Shown: positions 42,693 to 52,493 of the stretch, one piece after another
Numbering within the stretch: position 1 is the first letter of the stretch
How the letters are laid out: every line of letters starts with the position of its first letter
Assembly (NCBI GenBank): GCA_025055115.1
Contig: JANWYJ010000073.1
Coordinates: forward strand, 28,597 to 92,596
DNA: 64,000 bases
Source: Gemmata sp.
GTDB lineage: Bacteria; Planctomycetota; Planctomycetia; Gemmatales; Gemmataceae
Direction of reading: 5' to 3'
Notes under the pieces: generated by a model
Databases searched by the model: none
Told to the model about the DNA's origin: nothing
Seen by the model: only the letters and a program-made list of their open reading frames with translations
Position numbers and translations under genes: made by a program

Positions 42693-45101
42693 TTATTTCT
42701 TGGCGTTTTTGACATAACGATCGAACCACGCGATTTGTTCGTGCAAAACGTGGCCAATCGACTCGCGGGCGACGTAACCGTGGCTTTCATGGGGCAGGAC
42801 GACCAATCGGACGGTTCCGCCGTTGGCACGAACCGCTTGATACATGCGTTCACTTTGTTCTGGGAACGTTCCTGGGTTGTTGTCGGCGGCGCCGTGAATC
42901 AGCAACAGCGGGGTTTTGATTTTGTCGGCATGATAAAACGGCGACATTTTCCCATAAACCTCGGGCGCTTCCCAGAATGTTCGCCGCTCATTCTGGAAAC
43001 CAAAGGGCGTCAGGGTGCGATTGTAGGCGCCACTGCGGGCGATTCCCGCTTGGAAGAGGTTGGTATGGGCGAGGAGATTGGCGGTCATGAAGGCCCCATA
43101 GCTGTGGCCCATCACCCCGATGCGCTGGGGGTCGACACCCAATTCCGCGGCCTTGGCGATGGCCGCCTGGGCATTGTCTTTGAGTTGCTCCACGAAGGTG
43201 TCGTTGGCCGTTTCTGGTGGCCCGACAATCGGCATCGACACTTCCATAACCGCATAACCTTGGGTCAGAAAGAACAGATGCGACGGGCCTTGCACGCTGG
43301 TGAAGCGGTGGGGCGAACCCGTCACTTGCCCGGCGGTGTCGGCCGTGGCGAATTCGATCGGGTAGGCGTAAAACACTGCCGGAACCTTCTCTCCCGGCTG
43401 ATAGTCGGGGGGGTAGTGCAGGGTGAAGGAGATTGTCGTTCCATCGCTGCGTGAGGTGGTGACCAACTGTTTCTTGGCTTTGCGTAACTGGGGGGCCGGA
43501 TCGGTATTCTGCGTCAACGCTCTCTCATGAACTCCGTCGCGGTAGAAATAATTCGGCGGTTCGGTTGGTGATTCCCGGCGCAGGATGAGCTTTGTCCCGG
43601 AGACATTCAAGACACGCACAACCTCTTCGTACACGCCCTCGGCACAGTGGAAGATGCGCTCCGTTTTGCCGGTTTTGAGGTCATATTTATTAACAAAGGG
43701 GCGGTCGCCCTGGGGGGAAGCACCATCGCCGCGCAAAAAGAAGGTGTCGCCCGCGGGATCGCCGGCCGTGCGAATGACCGAGTGACCGCTGGGCAACAAA
43801 CGCATCACAGGAGAGCCGGGGTCGCCATAGCGATCCTGGATCGAGCGTTCCCAAAGCAATTTTGGCGTGCTGCCCAAAAGTGGTGTCGTGGAGGCCACAA
43901 AGGTGCGGCTCCATTTGCGGTCGCGGTCATAGTCGCGAACGAGCATCCGATTGCCGGTGGGGAAAAAGTCGATGCCGGCGAAGCGATGTTCCAGTTTCAT
44001 TAGTTCCGTGCCTTGGATGTGGCCTTCCGCGTTGGCGGTCAGGATGGCATCGCGGTGGGGTACTTTCTTCTTGGGGTCGCCGTCGTCCAGGGCTTCCACC
44101 CAAAGGAGCGTGTGCGGGAGTGTGGGAATCCAGCGGACCGCGCGCGGACCGGTCGGTACGCCTTCGATGGGCACTTTGTCTTGGAGAGGCCATTCGGCCA
44201 CGGTGCCGCTGAGGGTTCCGGTCTCGGTCCGATAAACCTCGATGACACGAGGAAAGGCGGAATATGGCAACAGGTAGGAAAAGGGCCGCGTGATGCGCGT
44301 GACGAGAAGGAACCGGCCATCGGGGGATGGATCGGAACCGATGACCATCATCGGTTTGCCGATGGGCTGGATTCTGGGTTTGTCGGGTTCGCCGCTGACA
44401 ACGGCCAATTGGGTGGTGGCGTAGTACTCGAACAATGTGGCGTCGTGGTCATTCTTGAGAAGGTCTTGATAAGTGCGGACGGGGGCTGCCTTTCCGCGGC
44501 TTTCTTGAATGACGGGGCCGCGGGGGGCCAAGGGCGCCGCCGGTGGCTCCCCGCGCCCCTCGGGGACCAGTTGCACCAACAGCGAGCGGCTATCCGGCAT
44601 CCACTGAATGGCCTCGCCAAGCACCGCATTCAGCCGTAAATCCTTGACTCTTTGAAGCTTCAGTTCGGTGATATCGCCAAGCCACAACTCCATCCCACGC
44701 TCGGTGGTGTTGGAGAGGGCAAAACGTTTACCATCGGGCGACCAATGGGGAAAGCCGACGCGGGCTTGTTCGGGCAATGGAATCGCTTGCGGAGTACCCC
44801 CAGTGATCGGCAGCACCGACAGCCCAGTCACCCGGGGCGGCCGCGCTGGGCCAGACGTTTTCGGATTGAAACGCACCCCAGCTAACCGCAACATCGGGGC
44901 CGCGAGTTCCTCAATCGATGGATAGCGTTGGGTTTGAATGAGCAGGACATGCTCACCCGTGGGGCTGATGGAGAGTGTCGGCGGTGCGGGCGCATCGAGA
45001 ATGTCGGCCACCACCTTGGGTGGTTGTTGGTAGACTTCTTGACCGGATGCTGCCAGTGCCAAAGCCACCGCGAACACTCCACCAACGATGAATCGAACCA
45101 T
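42693..45101 (-). CDS. S9 family prolyl oligopeptidase-type peptidase, exported
   Basis: The 802-aa protein has a signal peptide (to about residue 21), an N-terminal beta-propeller (repeated SPDGKRFALS-type strands, residues ~40-540), and an alpha/beta hydrolase domain with Ser in GHSYGAFM, Asp in GAADNNPG and His in HESHGY. The layout is that of glutamyl endopeptidase/S9D-like enzymes. AGGAGGGC supports ATG 45101. It ends 12 bp from the GlcNAc-kinase-like start on the same strand, so the two may be co-transcribed. Confidence 0.9.
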   Translation of the reverse strand: MVRFIVGGVFAVALALAASGQEVYQQPPKVVADILDAPAPPTLSISPTGEHVLLIQTQRYPSIEELAAPMLRLAGVRFNPKTSGPARPPRVTGLSVLPITGGTPQAIPLPEQARVGFPHWSPDGKRFALSNTTERGMELWLGDITELKLQRVKDLRLNAVLGEAIQWMPDSRSLLVQLVPEGRGEPPAAPLAPRGPVIQESRGKAAPVRTYQDLLKNDHDATLFEYYATTQLAVVSGEPDKPRIQPIGKPMMVIGSDPSPDGRFLLVTRITRPFSYLLPYSAFPRVIEVYRTETGTLSGTVAEWPLQDKVPIEGVPTGPRAVRWIPTLPHTLLWVEALDDGDPKKKVPHRDAILTANAEGHIQGTELMKLEHRFAGIDFFPTGNRMLVRDYDRDRKWSRTFVASTTPLLGSTPKLLWERSIQDRYGDPGSPVMRLLPSGHSVIRTAGDPAGDTFFLRGDGASPQGDRPFVNKYDLKTGKTERIFHCAEGVYEEVVRVLNVSGTKLILRRESPTEPPNYFYRDGVHERALTQNTDPAPQLRKAKKQLVTTSRSDGTTISFTLHYPPDYQPGEKVPAVFYAYPIEFATADTAGQVTGSPHRFTSVQGPSHLFFLTQGYAVMEVSMPIVGPPETANDTFVEQLKDNAQAAIAKAAELGVDPQRIGVMGHSYGAFMTANLLAHTNLFQAGIARSGAYNRTLTPFGFQNERRTFWEAPEVYGKMSPFYHADKIKTPLLLIHGAADNNPGTFPEQSERMYQAVRANGGTVRLVVLPHESHGYVARESIGHVLHEQIAWFDRYVKNAKK

Positions 45102-45196
45102 CACTGCCCTCCTTTGGGATGTTCAGGCAGTATACTAACTGGGGTCATCCCTCGCGGATGGGACACCAGAATCCTCCTTGTACCTTTTACCTTATC

Positions 45197-46219
45197 ATGA
45201 AACACGTCTACCTCACACTCTGGCTCGTGATGGCACTTCCCACATGGCTTGCGGCCAATGAGAAACCTGTGGTCCTCGAGGGCGGCCGGGGTATCGGCCA
45301 AGGTCGTCACGTTGTGTTGATCAGCGGCGATCAAGAATACCGCTCGGAGGAAGCGATCCCACAATTGGCCAAAATTCTGGCCCAGCATCACGGCTTCCGC
45401 TGCACCGTGTTATTCACCGTGGACCCAAAAACCGGCACCATCAACCCCAATATTCCCCATATCCCCGGTCTGGAAGCCTTGAAGAATGCCGATCTGATGG
45501 TGATCTTCACGCGCTTCCTCAACTTGCCCGACGACCAACTCGAGCCGATCGCCGAGTACCTCGATGCCGGTAAGCCGGTAGTCGGGTTGCGGACTTCCAC
45601 CCACGCTTTCAACGGCATTCCGGCGAAAAGCCCGTATGCGAAATTCAATAATAGTAGCACGATCAAAGGGTGGGAAGGTGGCTTTGGCAAGCGGATTTTA
45701 GGGGAGAAATGGGTCAGCCATCATGGCCAACACGGTGTCGAAGGCACCCGCGGCATTATCGCCAAAGGCCAGGAGAATCACCCCATTCTCCGCGGTATTG
45801 AGCCTGGCAGCATTTTCGGCACCACCGATGTTTACACCGTGACTCTGCCGTTGCCTGGGGATAGCACACCGTTGGTCTTGGGCGAAGTGACCGAAACGCT
45901 CCAACCCGATTCCCGAGCGGTCCGTGGCACGAAAAACGACCCGATGATGCCTATTGCCTGGACGAAAACCTATCAGACGGACAACGGCCGCACCGGTCGC
46001 GTGTTCACCACGACGCTGGGTGCGTCACAAGATTTGGCTTTTGAGGGTACCCGGCGTTTGATCGTCAACGGTTGCTTATGGGCCGTGGGGCTGGAGGACA
46101 AAATCCCGCCGCGGACCAATGTCGAGTTGGTCGGTGACTTTCAGCCGACGCGATTCTATTTCAAGAAACCTGAGGAATGGACGAAGAAACCCCTCAAGCC
46201 CGCCGATCTGTTCAAATGA
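45197..46219 (+). CDS. ThuA domain-containing exported protein
   Basis: The 340-aa protein has a signal peptide (to about residue 20) and a ThuA/trehalose-utilisation-like class I GATase-fold domain: VVLISGDQEYRSEEAIPQL, DLMVIFTRF, GKPVVGLRTSTHAF and a C-terminal NGCLWAVGLE. The family is abundant in planctomycetes with no firm activity. ATG 45197 starts the signal peptide. The last four codons plus TGA are in a 13-bp tandem repeat. Confidence 0.88.
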   Translation: MKHVYLTLWLVMALPTWLAANEKPVVLEGGRGIGQGRHVVLISGDQEYRSEEAIPQLAKILAQHHGFRCTVLFTVDPKTGTINPNIPHIPGLEALKNADLMVIFTRFLNLPDDQLEPIAEYLDAGKPVVGLRTSTHAFNGIPAKSPYAKFNNSSTIKGWEGGFGKRILGEKWVSHHGQHGVEGTRGIIAKGQENHPILRGIEPGSIFGTTDVYTVTLPLPGDSTPLVLGEVTETLQPDSRAVRGTKNDPMMPIAWTKTYQTDNGRTGRVFTTTLGASQDLAFEGTRRLIVNGCLWAVGLEDKIPPRTNVELVGDFQPTRFYFKKPEEWTKKPLKPADLFK

Positions 46220-46230
46220 TCTGTTCAAAT
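46205..46230. repeat. 13-bp tandem repeat spanning the ThuA stop codon
   Basis: GATCTGTTCAAAT occurs at 46205-46217 and 46218-46230. The TGA at 46217-46219 bridges the junction. Confidence 0.9.
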
Positions 46231-46316
46231 AATGAGCAGGGCATGGGCCAGCCGACCAGCGGCACTCCCACACGCACAGTCCTACACGTTGGTTGGTTGG
46301 GCGGCGTGGCGTTACT

Positions 46317-46359
46317 ATCCGGATGCACCATCCTAAACCATCCGGATTCACCATCCTAA
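46317..46359. repeat. 20-bp direct repeat spanning the stop of the 84-aa gene (spacing 23)
   Basis: ATCCGGATTCACCATCCTAA (46340-46359) contains the stop of the minus-strand gene at 46348-46350. The copy at 46317-46336, downstream in that gene's sense, differs at one base, which removes the stop. Confidence 0.92.
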
Positions 46360-46602
46360 TACATTGCGCAGCTGTTCCAAACCGCCGGCGAGGGCCGCGG
46401 GTGCGGTGGGGTAGATGGCCTTAGGGTCGTCGTAACGTTTCCCGTTGTGGGTTTGAATGATGGCACAACTGAACTGGCCTGCGGCGGGCCGTACTTCGAG
46501 TTTGTAGAGGGGTTGGCCATCGATCAGCACCCAGGTGATCTCCGGGCGTATCCCCGGCCGCAAGTGGCCGCCGCGGGCTTGTAACCAATCCGGCGTGGTC
46601 AT
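46348..46602 (-). CDS. 84-aa hypothetical protein
   Basis: The small globular-looking protein (GIRPEITWVLIDGQPLYKLE, FSCAIIQTHNGKRYDDP) has no signal peptide, membrane segment or known domain. GGAG lies about 11 nt upstream of ATG 46602. It sits between the ThuA gene and the MFS gene on the strand of the latter, 39 bp downstream of it. Confidence 0.66.
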   Translation of the reverse strand: MTTPDWLQARGGHLRPGIRPEITWVLIDGQPLYKLEVRPAAGQFSCAIIQTHNGKRYDDPKAIYPTAPAALAGGLEQLRNVLGW

Positions 46603-46641
46603 TGCCGTGGCTTCTCCTCGAGTCGTCCAACTGCCAACGAA

Positions 46642-48051
46642 TTATTCCGGGAGTGGTTGATCCTTTGTTTCTGGTAGGAACAGTAGGGAAAAAATGCCGA
46701 TTAGGAAGATACCGCACATTGTTACACTCGCATAGCGGAACGGTTCTACGCCTTCGGTTCCAAACAGTTTGGGTAATTCGCCGGCGACGAACAGTCCTCC
46801 GGCGGCGACCACGCGCCCGGCGTTGTAGCAGAAGGATGTTCCCGTGCTGCGGAACTTGGTTGGGAACAGTTCGGGCAGGTAAATGGCGTAGCCGCCAAAG
46901 ATCGCTAATTGGAAGAACCCCATCATCGGGATCATCCAGAAGATATCCGAGCGGTCGTTGAGGAACAGGAAGGTGGTAGCGGTGGAGAGCATCGCCAGAA
47001 CGAAGAAGAGAGCGAATGTCGGTCGGCGGCCGAGCAGACCGGTGACCCAACTGAAGGCAAAGATACCGAAGAAGGCACCGGCGTTTTGGACGAGCGACGT
47101 GACACCGCGCCAGTAGCTGATCTCGCCTTTGAGGGTATCGCCGGTCAGCCCTTCGGCTTCGAGAGTCGATTGGAGGGCCAGTTGCACCAGGCGGGGTGAG
47201 AAGAAACCGATGCCCCACAGCCCGATCACACCGGCGCCGGTCAGAAAGAGGGCGGCCAACAAGCGGCGATTCCAGGGGGGTGTCGTGAAAATACCGGTCA
47301 GCGTGCCGAAAAAGGCCTTCCACGGCGATGGCCGGGTCCCGGTTTGCTCGGCGATGCGCATCGCGACCCATTTCTCGGGTTCCCGCAACGTGAACTGCAC
47401 CACCACTAACAAAATTCCTGGAAGAATGCCGATGAGGAACATCACGCGCCAGGGGGTCAGCCAGCCATCTTCGGGGAAGGCTCCGCCTTTTTGCAGCGCC
47501 CCCAGATACATATTGATCAGAGCAGCCGCACAGTTCCCAAAGACGCTCGACGCTTGGAACAACCCCAAGGCGTAGGGTCGGGCGTTGTCCGGCACGGTCT
47601 CGGCCAGCAACACCACCGCCGAGGCAAAGGCGCCCCCTACCCCCAGCCCTGTCAGCAGCCGGTAGAGCATGAAATCCCATTCACTGATGGATAATGCGCT
47701 CAGTCCGGTGAAGATGGCGTACAGGGCAATCGTTGCTGTCAGCGTTTTCACGCGGCCCAAGCGGTCGCCCAGAACGCCAAAGCCAATGCCGCCGACACCC
47801 CAGCCGATGAGGAAGATCGCAGTCGCCCAGGTGCCCATCGCGCCAACGTGGGGGTCGTTGGCGGGGCGTTGCATGAGGGTGGCCAACGCTGGATCCCGGG
47901 CCAGCACAAACAGTTGCTGGTCCATGCAGTCGAGGTCCCACGCGAGGCAGCAGATGATGAAAACGAACCAGTGATAGGGGGTCATGTCCCGCAAACTGGC
48001 CCAGCCGCTTCGCGGAGCGATCGGGTCGGGGGAGGCCGAAAAATTCGCCAT
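46642..48051 (-). CDS. Major facilitator superfamily transporter
   Basis: The 469-aa integral membrane protein has 12 predicted hydrophobic segments and MFS loop signatures: GVLGDRLGRVKTLT between helices 2 and 3, and RLLTGLGVGGAFASAVVLLAE for helix 4. It resembles the sugar/aromatic-acid:H+ symporter-like MFS group. Its substrate is unknown. The start is ATG 48051. Confidence 0.9.
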   Translation of the reverse strand: MANFSASPDPIAPRSGWASLRDMTPYHWFVFIICCLAWDLDCMDQQLFVLARDPALATLMQRPANDPHVGAMGTWATAIFLIGWGVGGIGFGVLGDRLGRVKTLTATIALYAIFTGLSALSISEWDFMLYRLLTGLGVGGAFASAVVLLAETVPDNARPYALGLFQASSVFGNCAAALINMYLGALQKGGAFPEDGWLTPWRVMFLIGILPGILLVVVQFTLREPEKWVAMRIAEQTGTRPSPWKAFFGTLTGIFTTPPWNRRLLAALFLTGAGVIGLWGIGFFSPRLVQLALQSTLEAEGLTGDTLKGEISYWRGVTSLVQNAGAFFGIFAFSWVTGLLGRRPTFALFFVLAMLSTATTFLFLNDRSDIFWMIPMMGFFQLAIFGGYAIYLPELFPTKFRSTGTSFCYNAGRVVAAGGLFVAGELPKLFGTEGVEPFRYASVTMCGIFLIGIFSLLFLPETKDQPLPE

Positions 48052-48184
48052 GGCCGTGATCCGCGTTCAAGGTGGGAGGACAACGTTCAGAAACATTACC
48101 CGCTGGGGCGTCTTGAGGCTAGTATTTCCGCAACTTCCCGGCAACTGATATGATGAAATCTTCCACAGACACCGGATTGGCGTG

Positions 48185-49036
48185 ATGAACCGCGGATCTG
48201 ACACCTGCGTATTGCCACTGTCGGTAGGCTTTTGGGGAGCGGGCCAAATGGCCACCGCCTTGGCTGCGGCATGGGCCAAAGCGGGATTGCTCGATATCGA
48301 GAAATCCCGGGCTGCTGATCCTCTCCCGGAGGCCCGCCAGAAATTTCACACCACCACGGGCATTGTGGCGGTGGAAGCAAACGATGCCGTGGTGGAGGCC
48401 TGTGAGGTGTTGATTGTGGCCGTCAAGCCGCAAGTTGTCGAGGCGGTATTGACGGAGGTACGAACACGGATTCGACCGCAGCAGTTGGTGATTTCAATTG
48501 CCGCGGGGGTGCCTCTGGATCGATTGGCTGCCCATCTGGGCTCCGCGGTGCGTTTGATCCGTGTCATGCCCAACACTCCCTGTCTGGTGGGGGCCAGCGC
48601 CACCGCGTATACCCCCGCTGCCACGGCCACGGCGGCGGATGTCGAAGTGGTCGAGAAGCTCTTCCAAACCGTCGGCGTAGTTGTTCGTGTTCCGGAACAG
48701 TGGCTGGATGCTGTGACCGGGCTGAGCGGCAGTGGACCGGCGTTTGCGTATCTGTTCATCGAAGCCCTGGCCGACGGGGGGGTGCATTGTGGCCTACCCC
48801 GTTCCATCGCCCTGACGTTGGCGGCCCAAACCGTATTGGGAGCCGCCAAGATGGTTCTGGAAAGCGGGCAACATCCTGCGGCACTCAAGGATGCGGTGGC
48901 TAGCCCGGCAGGAACCACCATCGCCGGCCTTCATGCCCTCGAACGCGCGGCCTTTCGCGCCGCGGCTATGGATGCCGTCGTGGCCGCCACGCGGCGCGCT
49001 CACGAACTTGGTCAAACATCAGGAATTTCGCGCTGA
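48185..49036 (+). CDS. proC: Pyrroline-5-carboxylate reductase
   Basis: The 283-aa protein catalyses the last step of proline synthesis. It has the NAD(P) motif GFWGAGQMATAL, VAVKPQ, IRVMPNTPCLVG and the C-terminal SGSGPAFAYLFIEALADGG signature. ATG 48185 is chosen over GTG 48182. GuaA follows 18 bp later on the same strand. Confidence 0.94.
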   Translation: MNRGSDTCVLPLSVGFWGAGQMATALAAAWAKAGLLDIEKSRAADPLPEARQKFHTTTGIVAVEANDAVVEACEVLIVAVKPQVVEAVLTEVRTRIRPQQLVISIAAGVPLDRLAAHLGSAVRLIRVMPNTPCLVGASATAYTPAATATAADVEVVEKLFQTVGVVVRVPEQWLDAVTGLSGSGPAFAYLFIEALADGGVHCGLPRSIALTLAAQTVLGAAKMVLESGQHPAALKDAVASPAGTTIAGLHALERAAFRAAAMDAVVAATRRAHELGQTSGISR

Positions 49037-49054
49037 GGAGTCATCCGCGGCCTT

Positions 49055-50599
49055 ATGACAAACGAATTGGTCCTCATCTTCGACTTCGGTTCGCAATTGG
49101 CCCAACTGATTGCACGGCGGGTCCGGGAACAGAATGTCTTCTGCCAAATCGTGCGTCACGATATGGCCCCCGAACGGGTCCGTGAACTCAACCCCCGCGG
49201 GATCATTCTCTCGGGAGGGCCGGCCAGCGTTTACGAACCGGCCGCGCCGCGGTGCGATCCTGCCATCCTCGAGTTGGGCATTCCTGTTCTGGGCATCTGC
49301 TACGGGATGCAACTGATCTGCCACTATCTTGGCGGCCGCGTCGGAGCAGCCACGCACACGCGCGAATATGGTCGGGCCACGCTCACCGTGCACGATCGCA
49401 ATACGATTTTTCAAGGCTATCCGGCGGAATCGATCGTCTGGATGAGCCACGGTGATCAAGTTCAAAGCCTCGCTGATGACTTTCAAACTCTCGCCTCGAC
49501 CGATACTTGCCCGTTGGCTGCGGTCAAGCACAAGACACGGCCGTTATTTGGCCTGCAATTCCACCCCGAGGTGGCGCACACACCCCACGGTGGCCAGATT
49601 CTGGCCAATTTCCTCCGCGATGTCTGCGGTTGCACGGGCACATGGAAAATGACCGCATTCATTGATACCACCGTGCGTGAAATCCGTGCTAAAGTCGGCA
49701 ACAAACGGGTCATTTGTGGCTTGAGCGGCGGCGTCGATTCGAGCGTTTGTGCGGCACTTCTGGTGAAAGCGATCGGCGCGCAGCTGGCATGTATTTACGT
49801 CGATAATGGGCTGATGCGCGAAGGGGAAACCGAACTGGTGAAACACACCTTCCGCGATTGGTTCAAAGCTGATCTGCATGCCGTGGATGCCAAAGACCGC
49901 TTCCTCGCCGCGCTCCGAGGAGTTACCGATCCCCAGGAAAAACGACGCATTATCGGGAAAATCTTCATCGACGTTTTCAAGCACGAAGCGAAAAGTATTC
50001 CCGATGCACAATTTCTGGCTCAAGGGACACTCTATCCTGATGTCATTGAAAGTGGCGGCTCGCCCGATGGACCAGCGGCCACGATCAAATTGCATCACAA
50101 TGTCGGCGGATTGCCCACGGAACTCGGCTTCGAGTTGATCGAACCACTGCGCGATCTTTTCAAAGACGAGGTGCGCCGCCTGGGCTTAGAACTCGGTTTG
50201 CCCGAAGATGTGGTGTGGCGACATCCCTTCCCCGGTCCGGGGCTGGCCGTTCGCTGTTTGGGAGAAGTGACGGAGGAGAAGCTCGCCATCCTCCGCAAGG
50301 CCGACAGTATCTTCCTGGAGGAACTTCGCAAAGCCGGATGGTATCGCAAAACGGCCCAAGCCTTCGCCGTGCTGCTGCCGGTGCAAAGTGTGGGGGTGAT
50401 GGGCGATGGCCGGACGTATGAAAATGCGATCTGTCTGCGCTGTGTCCAAACCGACGATTTCATGACCGCGGATTGGTCCCGCTTGCCGGACGACTTGCTA
50501 GCGCGAGTGGCCACCAGCATCATTAATAAAGTCAAAGGTGTCAACCGCGTGGTCTACGATATCAGCAGTAAGCCGCCGGCGACCATTGAATGGGAATGA
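49055..50599 (+). CDS. guaA: GMP synthase (glutamine-hydrolysing)
   Basis: The 514-aa protein is full length. The N-terminal glutamine amidotransferase has Cys in GICYGMQL and His-Glu in QFHPEVAHT. The ATP-pyrophosphatase has SGGVDSSV near residue 228, and the C-terminal dimerisation domain ends in KPPATIEWE, the usual GuaA terminus. It converts XMP to GMP. Confidence 0.97.
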   Translation: MTNELVLIFDFGSQLAQLIARRVREQNVFCQIVRHDMAPERVRELNPRGIILSGGPASVYEPAAPRCDPAILELGIPVLGICYGMQLICHYLGGRVGAATHTREYGRATLTVHDRNTIFQGYPAESIVWMSHGDQVQSLADDFQTLASTDTCPLAAVKHKTRPLFGLQFHPEVAHTPHGGQILANFLRDVCGCTGTWKMTAFIDTTVREIRAKVGNKRVICGLSGGVDSSVCAALLVKAIGAQLACIYVDNGLMREGETELVKHTFRDWFKADLHAVDAKDRFLAALRGVTDPQEKRRIIGKIFIDVFKHEAKSIPDAQFLAQGTLYPDVIESGGSPDGPAATIKLHHNVGGLPTELGFELIEPLRDLFKDEVRRLGLELGLPEDVVWRHPFPGPGLAVRCLGEVTEEKLAILRKADSIFLEELRKAGWYRKTAQAFAVLLPVQSVGVMGDGRTYENAICLRCVQTDDFMTADWSRLPDDLLARVATSIINKVKGVNRVVYDISSKPPATIEWE

Positions 50600-50631
50600 C
50601 GAATCTTTTACCCCGGAAGGAATTCACCATT

Positions 50632-50883
50632 ATGCGCGTCGATATTTGCACCCGGGAAGACGAAGCGACACAACTGGCCCTGCTCGACGCGCTGGCGACA
50701 CTCGGAGCGCGGGCTGAGGCCGATTCGCCCCTCGAAGTGCCGCTACCGCACGGTTTACACCGCTTCAATGTTGGCTTCGACACCCTGACGGTCTTCGCCG
50801 ATGCGTGGTTGGTTGATCTCGAAGGCCCCGATGAACTGGTCAACAAGGTTTTGGAGTTAATCGCGGCCGCGGGGCGCGGTTAA
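50632..50883 (+). CDS. 83-aa hypothetical protein
   Basis: The small soluble acidic protein (DICTREDEATQLALLDALATLG, HRFNVGFDTLTVFADAW, GPDELVNKVLELIA) has no known domain. GGAAGG lies 11 nt before ATG 50632, 32 bp after guaA, so it is probably co-transcribed with guaA. Confidence 0.66.
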   Translation: MRVDICTREDEATQLALLDALATLGARAEADSPLEVPLPHGLHRFNVGFDTLTVFADAWLVDLEGPDELVNKVLELIAAAGRG

Positions 50884-50918
50884 CACGGCATCCCCCCTCA
50901 CATGTGGAGGATCTCTCG

Positions 50919-51323
50919 ATGATGGCTTGGCCAACGGTCATTTGCGGAGCATTGCTGGTGCTGGTTGGGATTGTGGGATACGGTACCTCCGAAGTGCAGC
51001 CACCGTCGCTAACGGCGCTGATTCCGGCGTTCTTCGGGGTAGCGCTGATTGTTTGTGGGCTTTTCGCGTTCAACGACAAAATCCGTAAACATGCCATGCA
51101 TCTGGCCGCGGTCATTGGATTACTCGGCGTTGTTGGCGGATTCATGCCGCTCATTCGCCAAATCAACAAGGGTGATGGTTTCGATCCGTTCAAAAAGTCC
51201 GCGGTCGCTGGGGAACTGATGATTCTCGTCTGTGCTGTGTTTGTGGGGCTGTGTGTCAACTCGTTCATCCAAGCACGCCGAGCGCGTAAAGCTGCCGCAA
51301 CCGCCGATGCCTCGGCGGCATAA
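50919..51323 (+). CDS. Four-helix integral membrane protein, hypothetical
   Basis: The 134-aa protein has four hydrophobic segments (TVICGALLVLVGIVGYG, LTALIPAFFGVALIVCGLF, AAVIGLLGVVGGFMPLI, AGELMILVCAVFVGLCVN) and a basic Ala-rich tail. GGAGGA supports ATG 50919. It is the last gene of the proC-guaA strand run. The function is unknown. Confidence 0.75.
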   Translation: MMAWPTVICGALLVLVGIVGYGTSEVQPPSLTALIPAFFGVALIVCGLFAFNDKIRKHAMHLAAVIGLLGVVGGFMPLIRQINKGDGFDPFKKSAVAGELMILVCAVFVGLCVNSFIQARRARKAAATADASAA

Positions 51324-51386
51324 GTGGCTGCGATGGCGATCAGAAGTCCGTTGTGCTGATATCGAACCGCACCGCCGCCGGTCGCC

Positions 51387-51499
51387 CCCGCGATCGGCGG
51401 CGACACTTGGGAGAATGGTTGCGGCCGAAGGGCCGGGCACCTCTGAGACTTGGACGCCTGGCCCGCAATCGGCGGCGACACTTGGGAGAATGGTTGCGG
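51387..51499. repeat. 38-bp direct repeat (spacing 75)
   Basis: Copies at 51387-51424 and 51462-51499 differ at one base. They fill the convergent gap between the membrane protein gene and the prenyltransferase-repeat gene. Confidence 0.94.
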
Positions 51500-51508
51500 A
51501 GCACGTTG

Positions 51509-52423
51509 TTACTTTTTCTCCATCTCGTCGAGCCATTTCGAGACAACGACGCAGTAATACACGCCACTCATGGTGGATTTCTCGCCCGGCTGGGTGGTGT
51601 AGCCACCATCGGCATTGCGATGCATGTCGATAAACGCTCGCAACTTCTGGACATCAGCCGGCGGTGATTTCAGAAGCATCAGCGCCCGCATGACACGGTA
51701 GGTCGTTTCCACGTCGGAGGCCTTGGCATCTTTCTGGCCCCAGCCGCCATCGCTCCGTTGACCGTCGCGGAGTGCCTGGACGATACGCTTCTGGTCGTCG
51801 GGGCGAATCGTGGACCCGAGCCGCAACAACAGCGCGGTCACCGAGCCTATCTGGCGTGCCCCGCCGTCGCGCGGGTCCAGAAAACTACCGTGCGAGGCCA
51901 ACTTCGGGCCATCCACCAGCCACGGTTTGAGGTCGAAGGGGCAATCCTTGACACCCCACGCCTCGACAGCTGCCGCCGCGATGCGAATCTCTTCAAAGGT
52001 TTTGGCGTTGTCCTTCAGATAGTCCATCGCTTTGGCGATTTTCTCGCGCGGGATGCCAAGTTCCACAGCGGCCATGATGCCGACACTGGTGAGGGTAACA
52101 TCGGGGGCACCTCCCGGTTCTGCGAAACCGCCGGTCGTGGCGTCGTAGCATTTCAGTACGAAGGCAGCGTGCTTGTCTTTGTTGGGGATGTCCGCACCGA
52201 GGTATTTGAGGGCCCGCACCGCGCCGCTGGTGGCGCGAAGCCCGGGTTGGGGTATGGCATCGATGTTGGGGTCTTGTGGGGCGAGATAAAAACCGCCCTG
52301 GGGGTCTTGGAGGTTGGTGATCCATTGGATCGTTGCTTTCTTCTGCTCTGGGGTGAGTTGCGCCTGCGCTGCGCTGGGCCACACCAGCAGAACAAGGAAC
52401 GAATATCGCAGAAAAGCGAGCAT
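51509..52423 (-). CDS. Exported prenyltransferase/squalene-cyclase-repeat (alpha-alpha toroid) protein
   Basis: The 304-aa protein has a signal peptide (to about residue 22) and repeated alpha-alpha units with QDPQGGF, GGFAEP, SDGGWGQ and ADGGYT motifs, as in protein prenyltransferase beta subunits and terpene cyclases. The DxDD cyclase motif is absent and export rules out a standard prenyltransferase role. Similar planctomycete proteins are unassigned. Confidence 0.82.
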   Translation of the reverse strand: MLAFLRYSFLVLLVWPSAAQAQLTPEQKKATIQWITNLQDPQGGFYLAPQDPNIDAIPQPGLRATSGAVRALKYLGADIPNKDKHAAFVLKCYDATTGGFAEPGGAPDVTLTSVGIMAAVELGIPREKIAKAMDYLKDNAKTFEEIRIAAAAVEAWGVKDCPFDLKPWLVDGPKLASHGSFLDPRDGGARQIGSVTALLLRLGSTIRPDDQKRIVQALRDGQRSDGGWGQKDAKASDVETTYRVMRALMLLKSPPADVQKLRAFIDMHRNADGGYTTQPGEKSTMSGVYYCVVVSKWLDEMEKK

Positions 52424-52493
52424 GGGAAAATCCTCCGCAGGGACGGGTCCATTTTTTCTGTCAGGATGGCAGAACCTTAGCCGCCTGAAGCGA

